Below, piece after piece: positions 47,021 to 60,419 of a stretch of DNA of 64,000 nucleotides (position 1 is its first letter; each line of letters opens with the position of its first letter). Both the position numbers and the translations under genes were made by a program. This stretch comes from Pithys albifrons albifrons (lineage: Eukaryota > Chordata > Aves > Passeriformes > Thamnophilidae), in NCBI RefSeq assembly GCF_047495875.1, contig NC_092470.1:14855001-14919000 (forward strand), given 5' to 3'. The notes under the pieces were generated by a model. That model worked only from the letters and a program-made list of their open reading frames with translations, had not been told where the DNA came from and searched no databases.

Positions 47021-49254
47021 CTGAAGATGAGAACACAGGGCTGGAAGCCAAATGCTTCTGGGGCTTGTCCTTCAGGCATCTTGGTTCCTCACTAATACTT
47101 TTATCCTCTCCCCTCATAAATCTCTGTTTGCACCAGGTTGGTATTTTTTGCTTTTTTTAGAGCAGTGTCATGGCAGCTTCCCAAGTTGGAACCCCTGGTG
47201 CAACCTTCAAACAGAAAGCGAAAGGCTCTCATGACCAACAAGGCGATAGTGGCACAGGTAGCAACATGCAAGGCAGCTGCTGAACACCTGGGCTCTGTAC
47301 CTGGTTTGGCCTTGGATTCCAGGGTAACCCAGTTAAGCTTTTTGTGTTTCAGGAGCTGCTTGCAGCCATCTTTGTAAAGTACTTGAAGGCTTTGAGGATA
47401 GATAATTCACAGCAGCAAGGACTTGCTAAAATCTGGATGGGGTATTTTGTCTTTCTCAGATCAGGGCAATAAAGTACCAATGCAAAGAGAAAGGCAGCAA
47501 CAGTTAACACTAGGAAAGAATTGACTTCCATCTGGTACAATAACTTCCTTTGGGCTTTTCTCCAGCTCTACCTCAATAATCTCCTTTTATTACCCTTTAT
47601 ATGAGTTTCAAATTCCCCGTCTGCAGAGGCTGGCAGAGAGGGAGGTGGAGCTGCTCTTCTGAGACAGCACTCTTGGCTTTCTTTGACCTGGTGACTATAA
47701 GCTGGAGCTCAGAGCAAAAGCTCTGGTGAGAAATGTGGGGAAACTGCAAGAGAGAAAAGTCCAGTGCTCTCCAACCTCCATGCTCCTCCATGCAGCAGCA
47801 ACATGAACCCATAAGCCTGGAGTTTCCCAAATGAACTTGTTGGTGTTACTCTGGGGTTGAAAAGGGAGATTAGCAAGCGAGAGGGCAAGGGATACCCACA
47901 ATAGAGAGCATGAGAAAGGCAGGAGCTACCTGCAGCTGAATGCAAATGCACTTGCAAAGCTTTGTTTGTAAGCAGCATGAGAAAAAAGCTGTGGATTAAA
48001 ACCAGCTTTTGGAGTAGCAATAAGACAGCAGCACTGCTGTGAAAGCCAGTGGCTCGCAGCTCACCACGAGCCTTTCAGCTTTTTCCTGGCCTCACCAGGA
48101 AGGTGCTTATTTACAGTTTCTTAAGAGGACAGAGAGGAGAGATGTCTGGATAGGGAAGGAGTGGTCACAGGGAAAGGCAGAAATTTTCTCACTTTTTAAG
48201 AAGCACCAGTGAGCTGTGAATCTTGGAGCATCATCTTTGCTTCCCTAGTTGTTCTGTATCACTGTATGGACTTCCCTCAGCACTCATGCAAAGCAACATG
48301 TGGAGTTGCCCCTCCTGCCTGAGAGAGCCTCTCCCCCTCTATACAATGAGACATGTGCAGTGCTCATGTGAAAACAAGACCAAACCTTGTTGAAGGTACT
48401 GCAACACCAGCAGACCTTGTGTTACTGATGTAGTACAAAAGTCTGGGAATTTGTTTTGTGATGTTTTTTCTTCAAGCTAGCAGGTAATCATTCAGTCAGA
48501 TCAACGATTTCAGTCTCTAAGACTTTTCTTCATTACTGCATTTAATGAAAAGTATTTAAAATCCTTACATCATCAGCCTAAAACCAGTAAATAAGAACAG
48601 CTCACACTCAGACAGCAAAGTCTGGCTGTGGAGGTTGCCTGTGACCTCAGAGTCTTTTGCCTTATTTCAGGGATTTTCTTATTAATAGGAATTCAGTGGC
48701 ACAAAAGGAATGGCTAACAACTTTTGGATCACGAAGTTTCCTCTTCGTATTCAATGCAAATGGGTCGAAGCAGTCATACAATACAAAATTTGCTAATATA
48801 CTATCATCTGCTCATATATTATAAGACTTGCTTATTGCTCTGGTGATTGACTTATTTTTAGTAAGCAAGAAGCTGAGCATCGTGTGCCTTCCAAGTGCTT
48901 GAGCACAATTATTGTATTGATTTGATGTGACAGTAGCTCTGTGTTTAAGGTGGTTTATGTTTTTTAATTTGCAATTAAATAAAAGGATGTCTTCTCCCCA
49001 AGATGGCTGATGGTTGTTTATACCCTGCAGTAGTTGATGAAGCAAACTTTTATTTGACTTCATAAAACATTCTTGTTCTGTCACTCTGAAGCACATTAAC
49101 TAGAGTTCTCAGAGTGGTTTCTTACCTAGCAAAAGATAAAGCTAAACTCCAATCTATTTTAAAGTAGGCAAGGTAACAACATCAATGTTGCAATGGAACT
49201 ATAATGAAGTAAGTGAGCTGGCAATATTGTACTATTGATAAAAGTAATAGTGAT
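47021..49254. other. Unannotated non-coding DNA
   Basis: No supported gene. The part 48720-49110 is repeat-free and AT-rich with TTATTTTTAG, CACAATTATTGTATTG and TTTTAATTTGCAATTAAAT, flanking a GC-balanced block (CTTCTCCCCAAGATGGCTGA at about 48991-49010). It is a possible conserved element. Confidence 0.45.
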
Positions 49255-49315
49255 AATATATTTCTATAGCACCTTTCATCCTGAAATGCTCCAGGTATTC
49301 ACATGTTCCTTTGCT
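49255..49315 (-). repeat. Ancient L2/SINE 3' tail remnant
   Basis: TATTTCTATAGCACCTTTC at 49259-49277, then ATCCTGAAATGCTCCAGGTATT, is the complement of the 3' tail shared by L2-type LINEs and their SINEs ('...gatcctcggatgaaaggtgctatataa'). Only the last 50-60 bases are readable. It is independent of, but related to, the remnant at 895-1165. Confidence 0.5.
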
Positions 49316-49345
49316 CTCTCTATGCCTCCCTTCTTCTCTTTCACT

Positions 49346-49379
49346 GTATATATATAAATATATATCTACATATATTTTA
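49346..49379. repeat. AT-dinucleotide-rich microsatellite
   Basis: Imperfect TA repeat (GTATATATATAAATATATAT, then CTACATATATTTTA). Probably slippage-prone. No gene is linked to it. Confidence 0.8.
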
Positions 49380-52299
49380 TTTAAACCTTCCTCTTCTTCC
49401 ACGGATTATGTCTTCTCAACTTTGCAGAAAGGAATAACCTTGATAGCTACTTAAAATCAGGTACTGCACAATGGTTACAGAGCTATGGATGAGATTGCTC
49501 CATTGTTCATGGCTTGAAGGGAATAACCCTCCTATGGAAGCTCCCCAATGTCTCACCCATAAGCAGGCATCTCTTTATGCTCATGCTGCTTGACTACTTC
49601 ACAAATCTGAGGTGCAGCACAAAAAATTGAAAAATAACATTTTCTCTTTGAAAACTGTGCACAGTAGCTCTGCAGCTCACTGTCAGGGAAAGAGTTGTAA
49701 ATGTGAGGTGGGCACATCTGTGGGTCCCTCTCTCCTCCACATACCATGTGTGACAATGGCAGGAGATAACTGATCTTCCACCCACACATGCCATAATCTC
49801 ATCTCAATGTCCCACTCTTAAATATGGAAAATTTCCTCTGTCAAGGCTGCCAAAAAAAGATGAAAATTGTCACTGAGTGTTCCCTTAAAAGCTTGTTTCA
49901 TTATCTCTTGAAGATCACAGAATATTTTCTACCATCTTCAGTGGCTTTGAGTTGATCCCAATTCATTACAGAGTTAATGGATATTTGCCAGCACCTGATA
50001 GTTCAACTTGGAGGGTCTATCAGCCCTTGCTTTGGTGCCTGCCAAGCTAAAGAGTTAATTAACTGGAGGACATTTAAAACCAATGCATATTTCAAGCATA
50101 GAAAAGGCCTGGTTTTGCTGACCTCCATCCAGCTGGCCTTTGCCCAGAGCTATAACCTCCAAGTGGTGCCATTGCCATCTCTCCATTACCTTCGTGATTC
50201 CAGAGATTCCTCCTCACATGAATGTGGCATGCAGAAACACAAAACACCAGTGGGGTCAAATGTTTCCAAATGTTGTGTAGCACATCTCTCTGGCCTTGGG
50301 TGGGCCACCAAAAATTCCACAGATTCTGGGCTATCCATTCATCAATGTAAATTGAGTTCTCATGTTTGCCGTGCCATAGGAAACATGTGTTGATTATCAG
50401 ATGATGTACTATAGCTTATATACAGCAAAATTACTTTGTCACCCTATGCTTGTTCAGACAGAAACAGGCTGACATAGTAATTCGCCTGTATATAAGACCT
50501 GAAAATTGATTTGTTTTGACTGCAGCAATCCCAGTTTTGCATGAATATTCCAGCAAGCAATTATAACAGAAATGTAGTAGAGACTAATATTATTGAATAC
50601 TCCCCTCAAGAAGACTATTAAACTAGTCAACATGTCATTCTTTGCCATTATTTAGCCCAGAGATCTGACATAAGGAGTTGCCTCCATCCCATGTAGGAAC
50701 CAGTTTGTGTCATGTGATCTCAACATCTACCTCAACCAACCAAAGTAATAAATTATGAATATAAAGGACTCTAAACACTGTTGATAGCCAACATTTATAA
50801 GCAGCCTACATGCTAAAATGTGCATTCTATTGTCTGATCAATTTTTAGGGCAGACAGGACAATTACATCATCCAGCTACCACGAAGGAGAGGCCATTGTA
50901 TTTCACTTTATCAGCTTTAAATAACAGGACACAGACATTTCAGTGCAATGCATTGTTGAGATATTGGTGCACAGACCCCAAACAAGTTTTAGTAGTAGTT
51001 GAAGGCAGATGTGAGTTTATGACAGACAGATACATTTCTGGCAAGTTCTACCACGAATGAAAGTGAGATTAACATCAGATTCACTCTGCAAGGGGATGGA
51101 GTGGGACGGAAAGATCAGAACATTTATACACAAGAGAAACTCTGATTAAAGGATAATTCTGTAATGTCTTAGTTATTGTGTGTGTCATTTCTGAGTCTCA
51201 TGTTTAATCTCAAATCTTCTAATTTTGTGGGGAGAAGAGACAGCAAATGAAGAACAAATATATAGCACATAACATAGTATTGCAGAGTAAAAGAATTAAA
51301 AATCTCTTTTTCTTCCATCATAGATAAAGCCTTTATTTCAAAATTTCTTTAACTCCACATACAATAATAACCTCTTATTTAATTACAGGTGTTGCTTTGA
51401 AGTGACTGATTTTAGAGCTATTCATTTTCCAAAACTTTCACATTGCTCTCAGTTTAAAACACATTTAAAGAAACAGTTTAAGACTATGTATAATTTTAAA
51501 AAACATGTTCAAAAAAGCCCAGCTTGTAAAAGGATACAAATTTATTATTCCCTTCTTAACAGAAAACATGTTATCAGAATATCATAATTTACATATTTGT
51601 CAAATTCCTTGGAGTAAAAGTCCTCCAAAACTAATGGCTGAGTATAGAAGAACCAGAAGAAATTTTTAGAAAACTAGGAAGCCCACATGAGCCCGCTGAA
51701 ATACCCTTATCTGGATACACCTCCTGCCCCTGGCTTCAGGGGAACTGTGCTGTCCTGCACCAGCTCCAGATGTGGCCATGTGTTAACTGAAACAGACCCA
51801 CTGAAACCTAAAGTGTCAGAGAGACCTCAAAACCCCCACATTTTCTTTTCCCCAGGACTTTTGATCTGACAAACAAACTTATAAAAAAAAAAGAAAGGCA
51901 ACTTAAAGTGAATGATTTATTTCATGCTATGCAGGAGTCTGAGAGAGTTATGTGGTGCTTAGATTAATAATGACACAGTCTGTCTTGTGTGAAGAAATGA
52001 CCTGGCCCAATTGGTCCCAATTCTCTCAGCTCATGAAAACCTTGTGGCAAACCTTGCCATGACAAGGAAAGATTGAACAATGGGGACTTTGTGGTTTAAG
52101 AAGCAGCAATTTTGCACCTTACTTACTTAAGTCTGCACATTTTCCTTCAGTAGAAATGTACGTGGCAGTCTCAGGCCACCCCTGAAATGCAGGTACAAGA
52201 GCTGTCTCTAAAGCTTTCAGCAGACCTCTGGCAAACTGCTCCCAGGCACTGCTTCCCATATAGTTGTTTGCAGGAACCACATAAATACAGTTTCTAAGT
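49380..52299. other. Unannotated non-coding DNA
   Basis: AT-rich unique sequence. The plus-strand open stretch at 49977-50393 (138 codons) lacks any domain, repeat or start context and is judged chance. No RNA gene or mobile element was seen. Confidence 0.5.
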
Positions 52300-52466
52300 G
52301 CAGGTTTAGTTTAGACATTAGGAAGAAGCTCTTCACTCTGAGGGTGGTAAGGCACTGGAACAGGTTGCCCAGAGAAGCTGTGGATGCCCCCATACCTGAA
52401 AGTGTTCCAGACAAGACTTGGATGGGGCTTTGAGCAAACTGATATAGTGAAAGGTGTTCCTGCGCA
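52300..52466 (+). mobile_element. CR1 fragment, left half of split copy
   Basis: Plus-strand CR1 from GCAGGTTTAGTTTAGACATT (52300) through GAAGAAGCTCTTCACTCTGA, AAGGCACTGGAACAGGTTGC and GCTTTGAGCAAACTGATATA to GTGTTCCTGCGCAG (52466). It stops abruptly where the family sequence should continue '...cccatggcaggggg'. The missing continuation is found at 52599-52664, on the far side of a second CR1. Confidence 0.9.
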
Positions 52467-52598
52467 GAGAATCATAGAATCACAGAATGGTTTGGGTTGG
52501 AAGGGACCTCAGAAATGATCTAGTTAGTTCCAACACCCCTTCCAACCCCTTCCACCAGGCCAGGTGGCTCAGACTCCCATTCAACCTGAACTTGAATC
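52467..52598 (-). mobile_element. CR1 3' end inserted into another CR1
   Basis: The plus strand shows the complement of a CR1 terminus (AGAATCATAGAATCACAGAA), then GGTTTGGGTTGGAAGGGACC and CTCAGACTCCCATTCAACCT, ending near CTTGAATCA at 52598. It is about 132 bases, 5'-truncated and in the opposite orientation to its host CR1. It contains a small internal slip (CCCCTTCCAACCCCTTCCAC). It is necessarily younger than the CR1 it interrupts. Confidence 0.9.
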
Positions 52599-52664
52599 AC
52601 AGCAGGGGGTTTTATGAGATGGTCTTGAAAGTGCCTTTCAGCCCAAACCATTCTGTGGTTATGT
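52599..52664 (+). mobile_element. CR1 fragment, right half of split copy
   Basis: Starts CAGCAGGGGGTTTTATGAGA and ends CCCAAACCATTCTGTGGTTA/TG. This is the last 65 or so bases of a CR1 3' UTR and the exact piece missing after 52466. The final 8-bp repeat has decayed. Confidence 0.87.
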
Positions 52665-55600
52665 TTATAAACTGCTTTGTGACACAGGCCAGATTCAGAT
52701 GTCCCATTCCAGGAACAGGGGATTCAGAGAGCACCTTAAACATCACTGTCTCTCTGCACAGGAGTTTAGAACTGCAGCAAGGGCTTAAGTAAACACAGAC
52801 TCTTCACGCACCACATGCCCAGAAGTGCCAACAAGATCCCATCATCCTCCTGTTCTTCACACATTACTCAGTTTCAGTGCTGAAAGCAGGACCCAGGACT
52901 CAGAGCCTGCTGGGAACAAAGCCACCCTGATACTGTTGTATTTTGCTTCTCAAAACAGCAGACTTTAACTCAGCATCAATGCAATGTTGTAGTCACACTG
53001 TGAGATGTAGGACCACAAACAACAGGCATAGGAAAAGTCTTTCCAATCCTGAAGACAAATTTCTAGAACTACAAAGCTGTTCTTATTCCATATACTGGAG
53101 AAAAAAAAACCAAACTCTTTTGAAGACTCTTGACACAAGAACCCTAGTCTGTATCTGATTCGGTGACTTCAGTCTTGGGACTTGCCTGTGCTGTACTCTG
53201 CTTTTGAAATCAGAAGCACATCCATATGAGTGTGATTCCGAGACTAATGGCTTCTTTTTAAAGAGGATTATTCCTGGCCAGTGCAGGCATATGGTGCTGG
53301 GAACCCCAGTGGTGTTGGACACTGCTGTGCTGGATACATGCACAAGTATATGTGGGTGCTGGGATGCCTCTGCTTCAGGCAGCACAGTGCACTAGCCATG
53401 ATACATTTCCTACAACCTAGTTTACAATCCAAATCAGAACATGATTTGCTGTTTTAAGGAGACTGCAATTCTCTCTCCTGCTATTTCTCTCTCTGTCCCT
53501 CTCAGAGATCTTGGACTCAAAATTGATCCTAATAAGCCAGCACTGAATACTTCAGTGAATACACCTGTGAATATTTCAATTTCTTTGCACAAGATTACCT
53601 GTGCTGTGAACCTTCAATTTTTATTGTATCTTATAGCATCAAAAGTAGTCACCTAAGGCTGTGCAAAGAAAGAATTGCAAGTAGCTGGCTAACACAATAG
53701 GTGAAAGAAGTAATTTTCTTCTTGTTGACAGAAAAGCTTATTAATTACAAACACCCCTTTGGGTCATAGGCACAGGCACTGTATTTATTCACTTGAATTA
53801 TATTAAGGATTTATGCCCTAAGAGGGTCAATGAGCCCCTTCCAGACAGTCAGGGATGTCCAGTGAAGCCTTTGTGTTTCTTAGTGGCAGTATCACACATG
53901 GGGACCCTCCTGGGGCCGGTGACCATCCTGTGCCCACTCCCTCAGTGACAAGCATCTGTTCCTTTGAGCTCTGCATTACCCTGACTTCACTCAAACACAG
54001 ACTTCAGCAGCCAGGAGTTACATGCAACCTCTCCGTGGGACAGGCAAAGGAGTCACCAGAGGTAACCAAGTGAAGAAATCTGAGTACAAGTCCAGGGGCA
54101 AGAAGAGCAATAAAGAAATGAGAGATGTTTTCTCGGTGTGCTGTGCACTGAAAGTGCATCTCCAAACACATGGGCCCCGCAGCACGCAGACAGATTGCAG
54201 CCAGATTTTTGTGGCAGTTCCTTTGGGAGCAGAAGCTTCTATTTGTGAAAAGTTCACAAAGGCTGGAAGTGATTTTAACCTAGAAAAGCACATGTAAAAA
54301 CACGAACCTGTTCCCATTGCAGAAACTACATGTTTTGTGTTTAATTTTAAAGATTTTAAAAGATTGAAAAGTGGGAGCTTGGCAATTAAGAAAGAAAATG
54401 AACTCTGGGGTGAATCCTGACCTAATGCTCTTCTTCTCCCCTTCTCCTAGAGTGGATGGAGATTTTTTTTAAGCTAAAAAGGCACATAATTTGGAAGTCA
54501 GGAGAAGAAAGCTGTTATTTTTTTAGCATGCTGCAGACACCCCGTGGAATTAGCTATTGCAGCAGGTCAACAAGTCAAATAGTTTGTAAGGATTCAAACT
54601 GACTCAGATAGTCTTATGAAGACAGACAACCACTGGCAAGAGCACAACATCCTGCTAAAGGAGACAGGGAGAAGATCAAGCTGCCTTCTTCAGACCCAGC
54701 TTGTCAGCCAATCTCACCTGCAGAGAGGACAAAGAAATGGCCACTAATGCAACAGCACAGGAGGAACAGCCTCAGAGAAGGAGGAAGCATCTATTACAAA
54801 GTGCTACTAAATCTTACCCACTGCGTCTGTTCTCCTCTCCCTCCTCGGGATGCTGAAATAACTCTCTTCATCAGCTCCTGCTCTCAGCCTCATGGGTTGA
54901 CAGAGTTCTTTAGGAGATAGTAGTCTTATCTCTGGGAAATATTTTCAGAGAAAAAAAACCAATCCAAATCAAGTTACATTCGGAAGGACTAAATGAATTG
55001 TTTCCACACATCACATAATGCTGCCTCCAAATAGGCATTTTGCTTCAGATCAGGAGTGGGATTTTGAAGTAAATCTCCCAGTCATCAATTTACCAGGCAT
55101 TGGTTCTGATTGCAGAGCTGTTTTGATGCCCATGAACTGGATTCCTTTTGGAGAAAATTAAACCAGAAGCTCCAGTCCAAATGTGCAGCAAATGTGCTCC
55201 AAACGCTGAGGCAGACACAAGACATAATGACCAAGTTAATGTTTGGTCCTACAGACAGCTTTGGATCATTTGTATGATGGAGACATTTGGTCCATGGGAC
55301 CAGATTAGGTCTAGCCAGAAATAAAACTCCCAAGCTTCATGCATCACAGCAGAAGTGCCCCAGCATGAGCTGCTTCAAACTATTCTTCCACTTCTACTCC
55401 ACTCCTTTGCTTACTCATCTGATATAACCTGGAAATCAGAGGCAGGTCTACACATACAGCTTTCCCTATCTAGTCAAAGAAAGAGAAATTAAGAGAAATT
55501 CAAATGCATAGGCATCCAAGCAAAAATAATGAAGGTCAACAAGGGCAATTTCTGCCTCGACAGGAAATGTTTGTCTCTATCAAGAAGTGATGGAGATGAC

Positions 55601-56164
55601 ACCACAGGCATTTTGTGCAGGCCAAAACCATGCCCAGACCCCAGTCCCTTGTGTTCCCTTTTGAAGGAAATCTCTAGACTAACAGTTGAGTCATAAAACC
55701 CACAAACGTGCTACCAGATAACAAACACATTAATGACAGGCAGCTCCAGATACAAACTTAAGACACTTCATTTCAGCATTGGATACAGGAGAAAAATGCC
55801 AACCCTGGGCTTTCTATCTTTGCTTTCTGAAAAGAAAAGCCTGAATCCATATGCAAAATAAATTTACTTATTAACCAAAATATTTCTTATCTCAGCCTGA
55901 TATATTTAAGCCTTCATTCTTGCATTCCTTTGGGTTATTTCAAAAGTTTAAAGAGAAGACAAATGTTAGAAGTAAAAAGATCTTTTTTATTTTTAAGATC
56001 CAACAGCAAACTAAATGTTAATCTTACATGTTTTTTCTAGACTCAGGTCAAATCCATCATCTTGAATCCTTGGGGATCATCATCCTCTGATTTTTTTTGC
56101 TTAGGTTCCAAATCTTTTTCCTTAACTAAATTTAAACATTCCTTCAAAGTAGTTAAAGAACATT
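52665..56164. other. Unannotated non-coding DNA
   Basis: Unique sequence. The plus-strand stretch at 54022-54297 is lysine-rich (KKSEYKSRGKKSNKEM) but has no domain or convincing start and overlaps a similar antisense frame. No gene is called. Confidence 0.5.
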
Positions 56165-56197
56165 CTTTTTTTCTTTTTTTTTCTTTTTTTTTTTTTT
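56165..56197. repeat. Long poly-T tract
   Basis: Thirty-three bases of T broken by only two C residues, followed by GTATCAG and a G. It could be the poly-A tail of an unrecognised minus-strand retroposed sequence, a strong polypyrimidine tract before a plus-strand splice acceptor, or plain slippage. No polyadenylation signal or gene body is visible to its right, so none of these is preferred. Confidence 0.75.
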
Positions 56198-59100
56198 GTA
56201 TCAGGAGTTGCCAGCAAGGAGGACCCCTATTGATTCTGCTTTACTTTTTTGATGGAAATACTGGCAATCTTATGGATGTTTGTAAGCAGGATGGAACTTT
56301 AATGGTTTTGATCAGTCAAACCAATTTAAAAGGTGCCAGGTCATTGGTGGACATGTTGCAATGGTATTTTATTCAGATAAACTGTGGATAAAAATTGAAC
56401 AGGTATCTTCTCTGTGGGATTTTCCACACACAATTTTAACAATTCAAAAGTAAGCTGTATTTTGAAAGCAAGCTATATTTTCACCCTTTTCTACTCGAGG
56501 AAAAAATCTGCTGCTGTCACTCATGCTGTGAGTTCGAGGTCAATCCTGTACAACAGGTCATGGCCTGTACAACAAGTCCAGAGCAAAATGGTGGGGGTGG
56601 TTTTCCAGAATCAGAGCTAACTTAAGCACCGCATTCCTCTCTCTCCAAAGCTTCACAAGCAGGGAAGGACAGAGATATTCCAGTCTAGATTTGAACCAGA
56701 ATCCTGGGGAAAGGTTAATTTTCAGAATCACAAGTTGTTCGGAACTCTGAACCAGTACCAAACTCTGTCTCTTCTCTAATGAGAAACAGTTTTGTGCATC
56801 TCTTCACACACCCAGGGAATATTGCTCAGCTTGACCTCTCTCCAACTTTATGATTGGAAGGAGTATGATACACAGGAAGCAAAATCTCCAGACTGAAACA
56901 CTGCCAGAAAATTCCCCCACTGAGTGTAAAAATGAGATACAAAATTGGATTTCAACCAATTTAAAGTTTTAGGAAAAGAATAGACTGTGGCCTAGCATAT
57001 CAGAACAACATTATCCCACTGATTCACTCTGGCAGGTTGACCAGGCTGCTCTCATTAGTTCCAGCACAGCAATATTAAAATCTGAATATTGTCTCTAAGG
57101 CAAAAAAAGAGGTCAGTGGAGGGAAACAACTGTTTCTGCAAGAGGCCCTGCTGGTCTATATGCACTGACTGCTCCATAAAGTCATCAGTGAATGATGGAT
57201 ATGTGCCACAAGCCTTTTCTCACTCTTAAGGTGACATTTCTTGAGATACATAACCATGTGGGGGGGGTGAGACTGTCCTACCCCTGCCCATCCTATGGAC
57301 AGTGCAGCTGCTGACCATGGCTTTCCAATGCTGTCACTCATGTCCTCTTTTCCACTCTGGGTTGTACCAGTTTCTCTTTCCTTTTAGGATGCTACTGAAT
57401 CACATCAAACTGAAGTCCTTTCAGCAGTTCCACCCAGGATCAATGAAATCAGAGTCCTCCTGAGGCCTCTGTTTCTCAGGACTCGTCTCCCTCTCAGCTT
57501 CCCCTAGGACTGCAGCATGCCTGGGCATATCATACACAGCACCCAAATGCATCTTAAATAGCCTGGATGTAGAGTTCTGAACCCCTCTCTACACCATCAG
57601 GCACAGGAAGCCACTGCTGCACTGTATCATGTCTGCACTGAGTCGCCACTGTGGTTTTCTCTGACAGATTAAGAAGAGATTTATTTCTCTCCTTCAAGTG
57701 CTTTTTATGCTGCCACCAAGCTCAGATTTCAAACTTGAGCTTGATTGGGCTTTAATGGATTTTCTACACAGCATGGCCATTGAGCACCTCCTGTGTGCCT
57801 CTGGAGTGACTTTGCTGCACAGGGATATAAAGTGCTTAAATGGTAGATGGTGCTGTTACCCACTTAGCTACCAAGGTCTGGTTCTAAACCACGTCACAAA
57901 TCCATCTAACATTGCTCCTGATAGCACAGCTTGCAGGAGCTGGTATCCATCTTTTCAGCCGAGGTTAATCAGCACTTGAAAATATTATACCTTAGAGAGA
58001 ATATTTATTCATTTGTTACTTTGTTCCAGGGCTCAAGCAGGGACCAGCTCATGCTGTCAGGCTGCCTACCAAGAGTGCTTGCTTTGGACAGGAAGTAAAT
58101 GGAAACACCAAAAAATTACTCCGTGGTGAATCTCCATCCAAGGGGGAGCTTTGCAACCCTTTTCTACAGAGAAAAGAGAAATGAAACAAAAAACAGCAAA
58201 ACTCAACTGAGACAGTGACATATAGTGAGAGAAAGGCAGGAGATTGCATAATGTCCTGGATATCTGGACTCAAATCAGTGCTCTAAAAGGCAATTTTGCC
58301 TGATGAAAGATCCATAAGAGGTTCACCTCAGTCCAGCTGTTATTTACAGTTTTGGCATGGCAGGTACCCACCAGACAAGGTGACTGAAGTGGCATCAGCA
58401 GCTGATGGGGATTCAGAGCTATGGGGCAGGTAGTTCTGTGGGTCAGAGCAGGGTGCTGGGCTGACCCCAGACTGACACAGCCTCTGGGGCAGGAGAGGGC
58501 AGGGAGGAGGGTTTTCTACATCACATTCTGAATCAGCAAGTAACTCCTCACACTACAACCTGCCCTTTGCAGATAACCTGTACATGACAGCAAAACAGAC
58601 AGGAACTAGCAGCTTACAGGTTGTTTTTTTTCTAAAAGAAAAATCTAAACAGTCCCTATGAATATTTTGATTATCTCAGGTCTTCCAGAGCTGTGAAGAA
58701 ATTGAAATTTCCCCTTTAGTGTTTGTCCATTGCCTCTTCAATAGATACAAGCCTCACCAAGCACCCACACTAAATCTGCCAACACTTATTTTCCACCATC
58801 TGCATAGTAATTGAATGAGGAGCTGAGTCTAATATCCTTAAATTCCCATTTTGACATGCTGGAGAGCTCCTGGCGCATAAGGTGCAAGGGGTTATTTAGT
58901 CTCAGATTACTGACCCAGAATGAAGAAATCCAAGTACCAGCTTTCCTCTCCTCTCTTCCCTCACCTCAGTGGCTTTGTCAATTAAATATTCCCTATCTCT
59001 TCAGCAGAGACAGCTCTCGTATCACCAGGTCCATCCACCCTATTCTTAATTGCTTAAAGAGTCTCCTTCCAGCTGGATCCTTATGTGTTTGTTGGACATG

Positions 59101-60419
59101 GTCACTGGTGGTTGTTTTTCTTCTTCCTTCACTTTGCCACAAACTCTGTTTTCTTGACATATTCCTGTGTTCCCATTCAGGGTCTCAGTGATTCTTCACA
59201 TCAAAGCACCAGGGAGCACCTGGTCTGTGAGATGAACTTCTCAGATGACACTCTTCCTCTAAGTAGCCCCAAGCCTCAGTCTGCGCAATAATCTGAATGA
59301 AATTGCAATTTTTGCAGCTCAAACCTATTCTCTCTGTACTTGAAAAGTGGTCTGTTTTCTCAGAGGAACCCTCCTTCTGCTTCCACCCAAACAAAGCTCT
59401 CTTGGAGGCTGTGAAACAGGCTGATTTGCTGGTGGAGGCGGGAAGGCCATGCTGTGCATCATTAACTGGTGAAGACCTTGTTCCTTCACTCCTGTGAGCT
59501 GCCTATCTCTAAAAAAAATAATGCTCCCTTATGCCTTATGTCACTTAGAGCTGAGTACAAAACTCATCCCTTTGACTTTGCATTCCCAAAATACACTACC
59601 AAAGCCCACAAAGACCCTCAGGCACATCTTTGTCCCCTATGGAGCTCCTCAAGGCCTCCCGTTCTGTAACTTCTGATATTTTAGGATTAGGTGTCTTGAT
59701 CCCAAGCTTATCCTGCCAGCCCCACTCATCACTTGGAAATGCAAAACCTTCAAAAACACAAAAAAATCCCACCTTGGAGTACCCTGAGATAAAATATTAG
59801 TGCATGAGACAATAAAATGTGCAGTGGTGGTGGTAAATCAGGTAACTGATCCAGCCCCACCACCTCAGTGCCTGAATCTTGTTAACATTTTCAGGGCAGG
59901 TGTGTCTGAGCATGGTCCAGCACCACATCACTGGTCAGCTGTTGCTGTGGGAACTCTGACCTGTCTTTTACATCAAGCAAACTCAAGAGGATAAATCAGA
60001 TTTGCAAGCAGTGATCTGAATGACAACGAAGAATCACCAGCTCACCCTTGTCCATATAGTGACTCCTCCAAGGCTTCCCCTTACTGAGTGTGCAGCAGAG
60101 CTGCCTCTGTTCACTGCTTGAAAGCTCATCTTCAGAGTTAGGTAAGGAGTCGGTGTGCAAGCACAGGGATACTATAAAAACACCTGTTTGAACAAATCCC
60201 AGCTCGGTTTTGGCTCTGTTGGTATGCTATGGAAAACCAAACTGGTGATCAGTGCATTCTTCAGTCCTTCCCATGGAAATGGTGCTGCTCAGACACAACA
60301 CAGAAAAATATTCCTTTTCGTTGGATCCTCCTTGTATGTGCACTGAGCATGGCTTGAGTGGGGGATCCTTCCACATTACATGGGGAAGAAGCTCCACCAG
60401 CATGCGGATGCTCTCACAC
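56198..60419. other. Unannotated non-coding DNA
   Basis: No recognised gene, RNA or mobile element. The plus-strand open stretch at 58811-59191 (126 codons) is Leu/Ser-rich with no domain and is judged chance. Confidence 0.5.

Noticed and set aside
49977..50393. 138-codon plus-strand frame
   Set aside because: No recognisable motif or splice support.
52217..52414. Minus-strand 65-codon frame
   Set aside because: Antisense of the split CR1.
54022..54297. Lysine-rich 91-codon plus-strand frame
   Set aside because: Open on the antisense strand as well, no domain, no start context.
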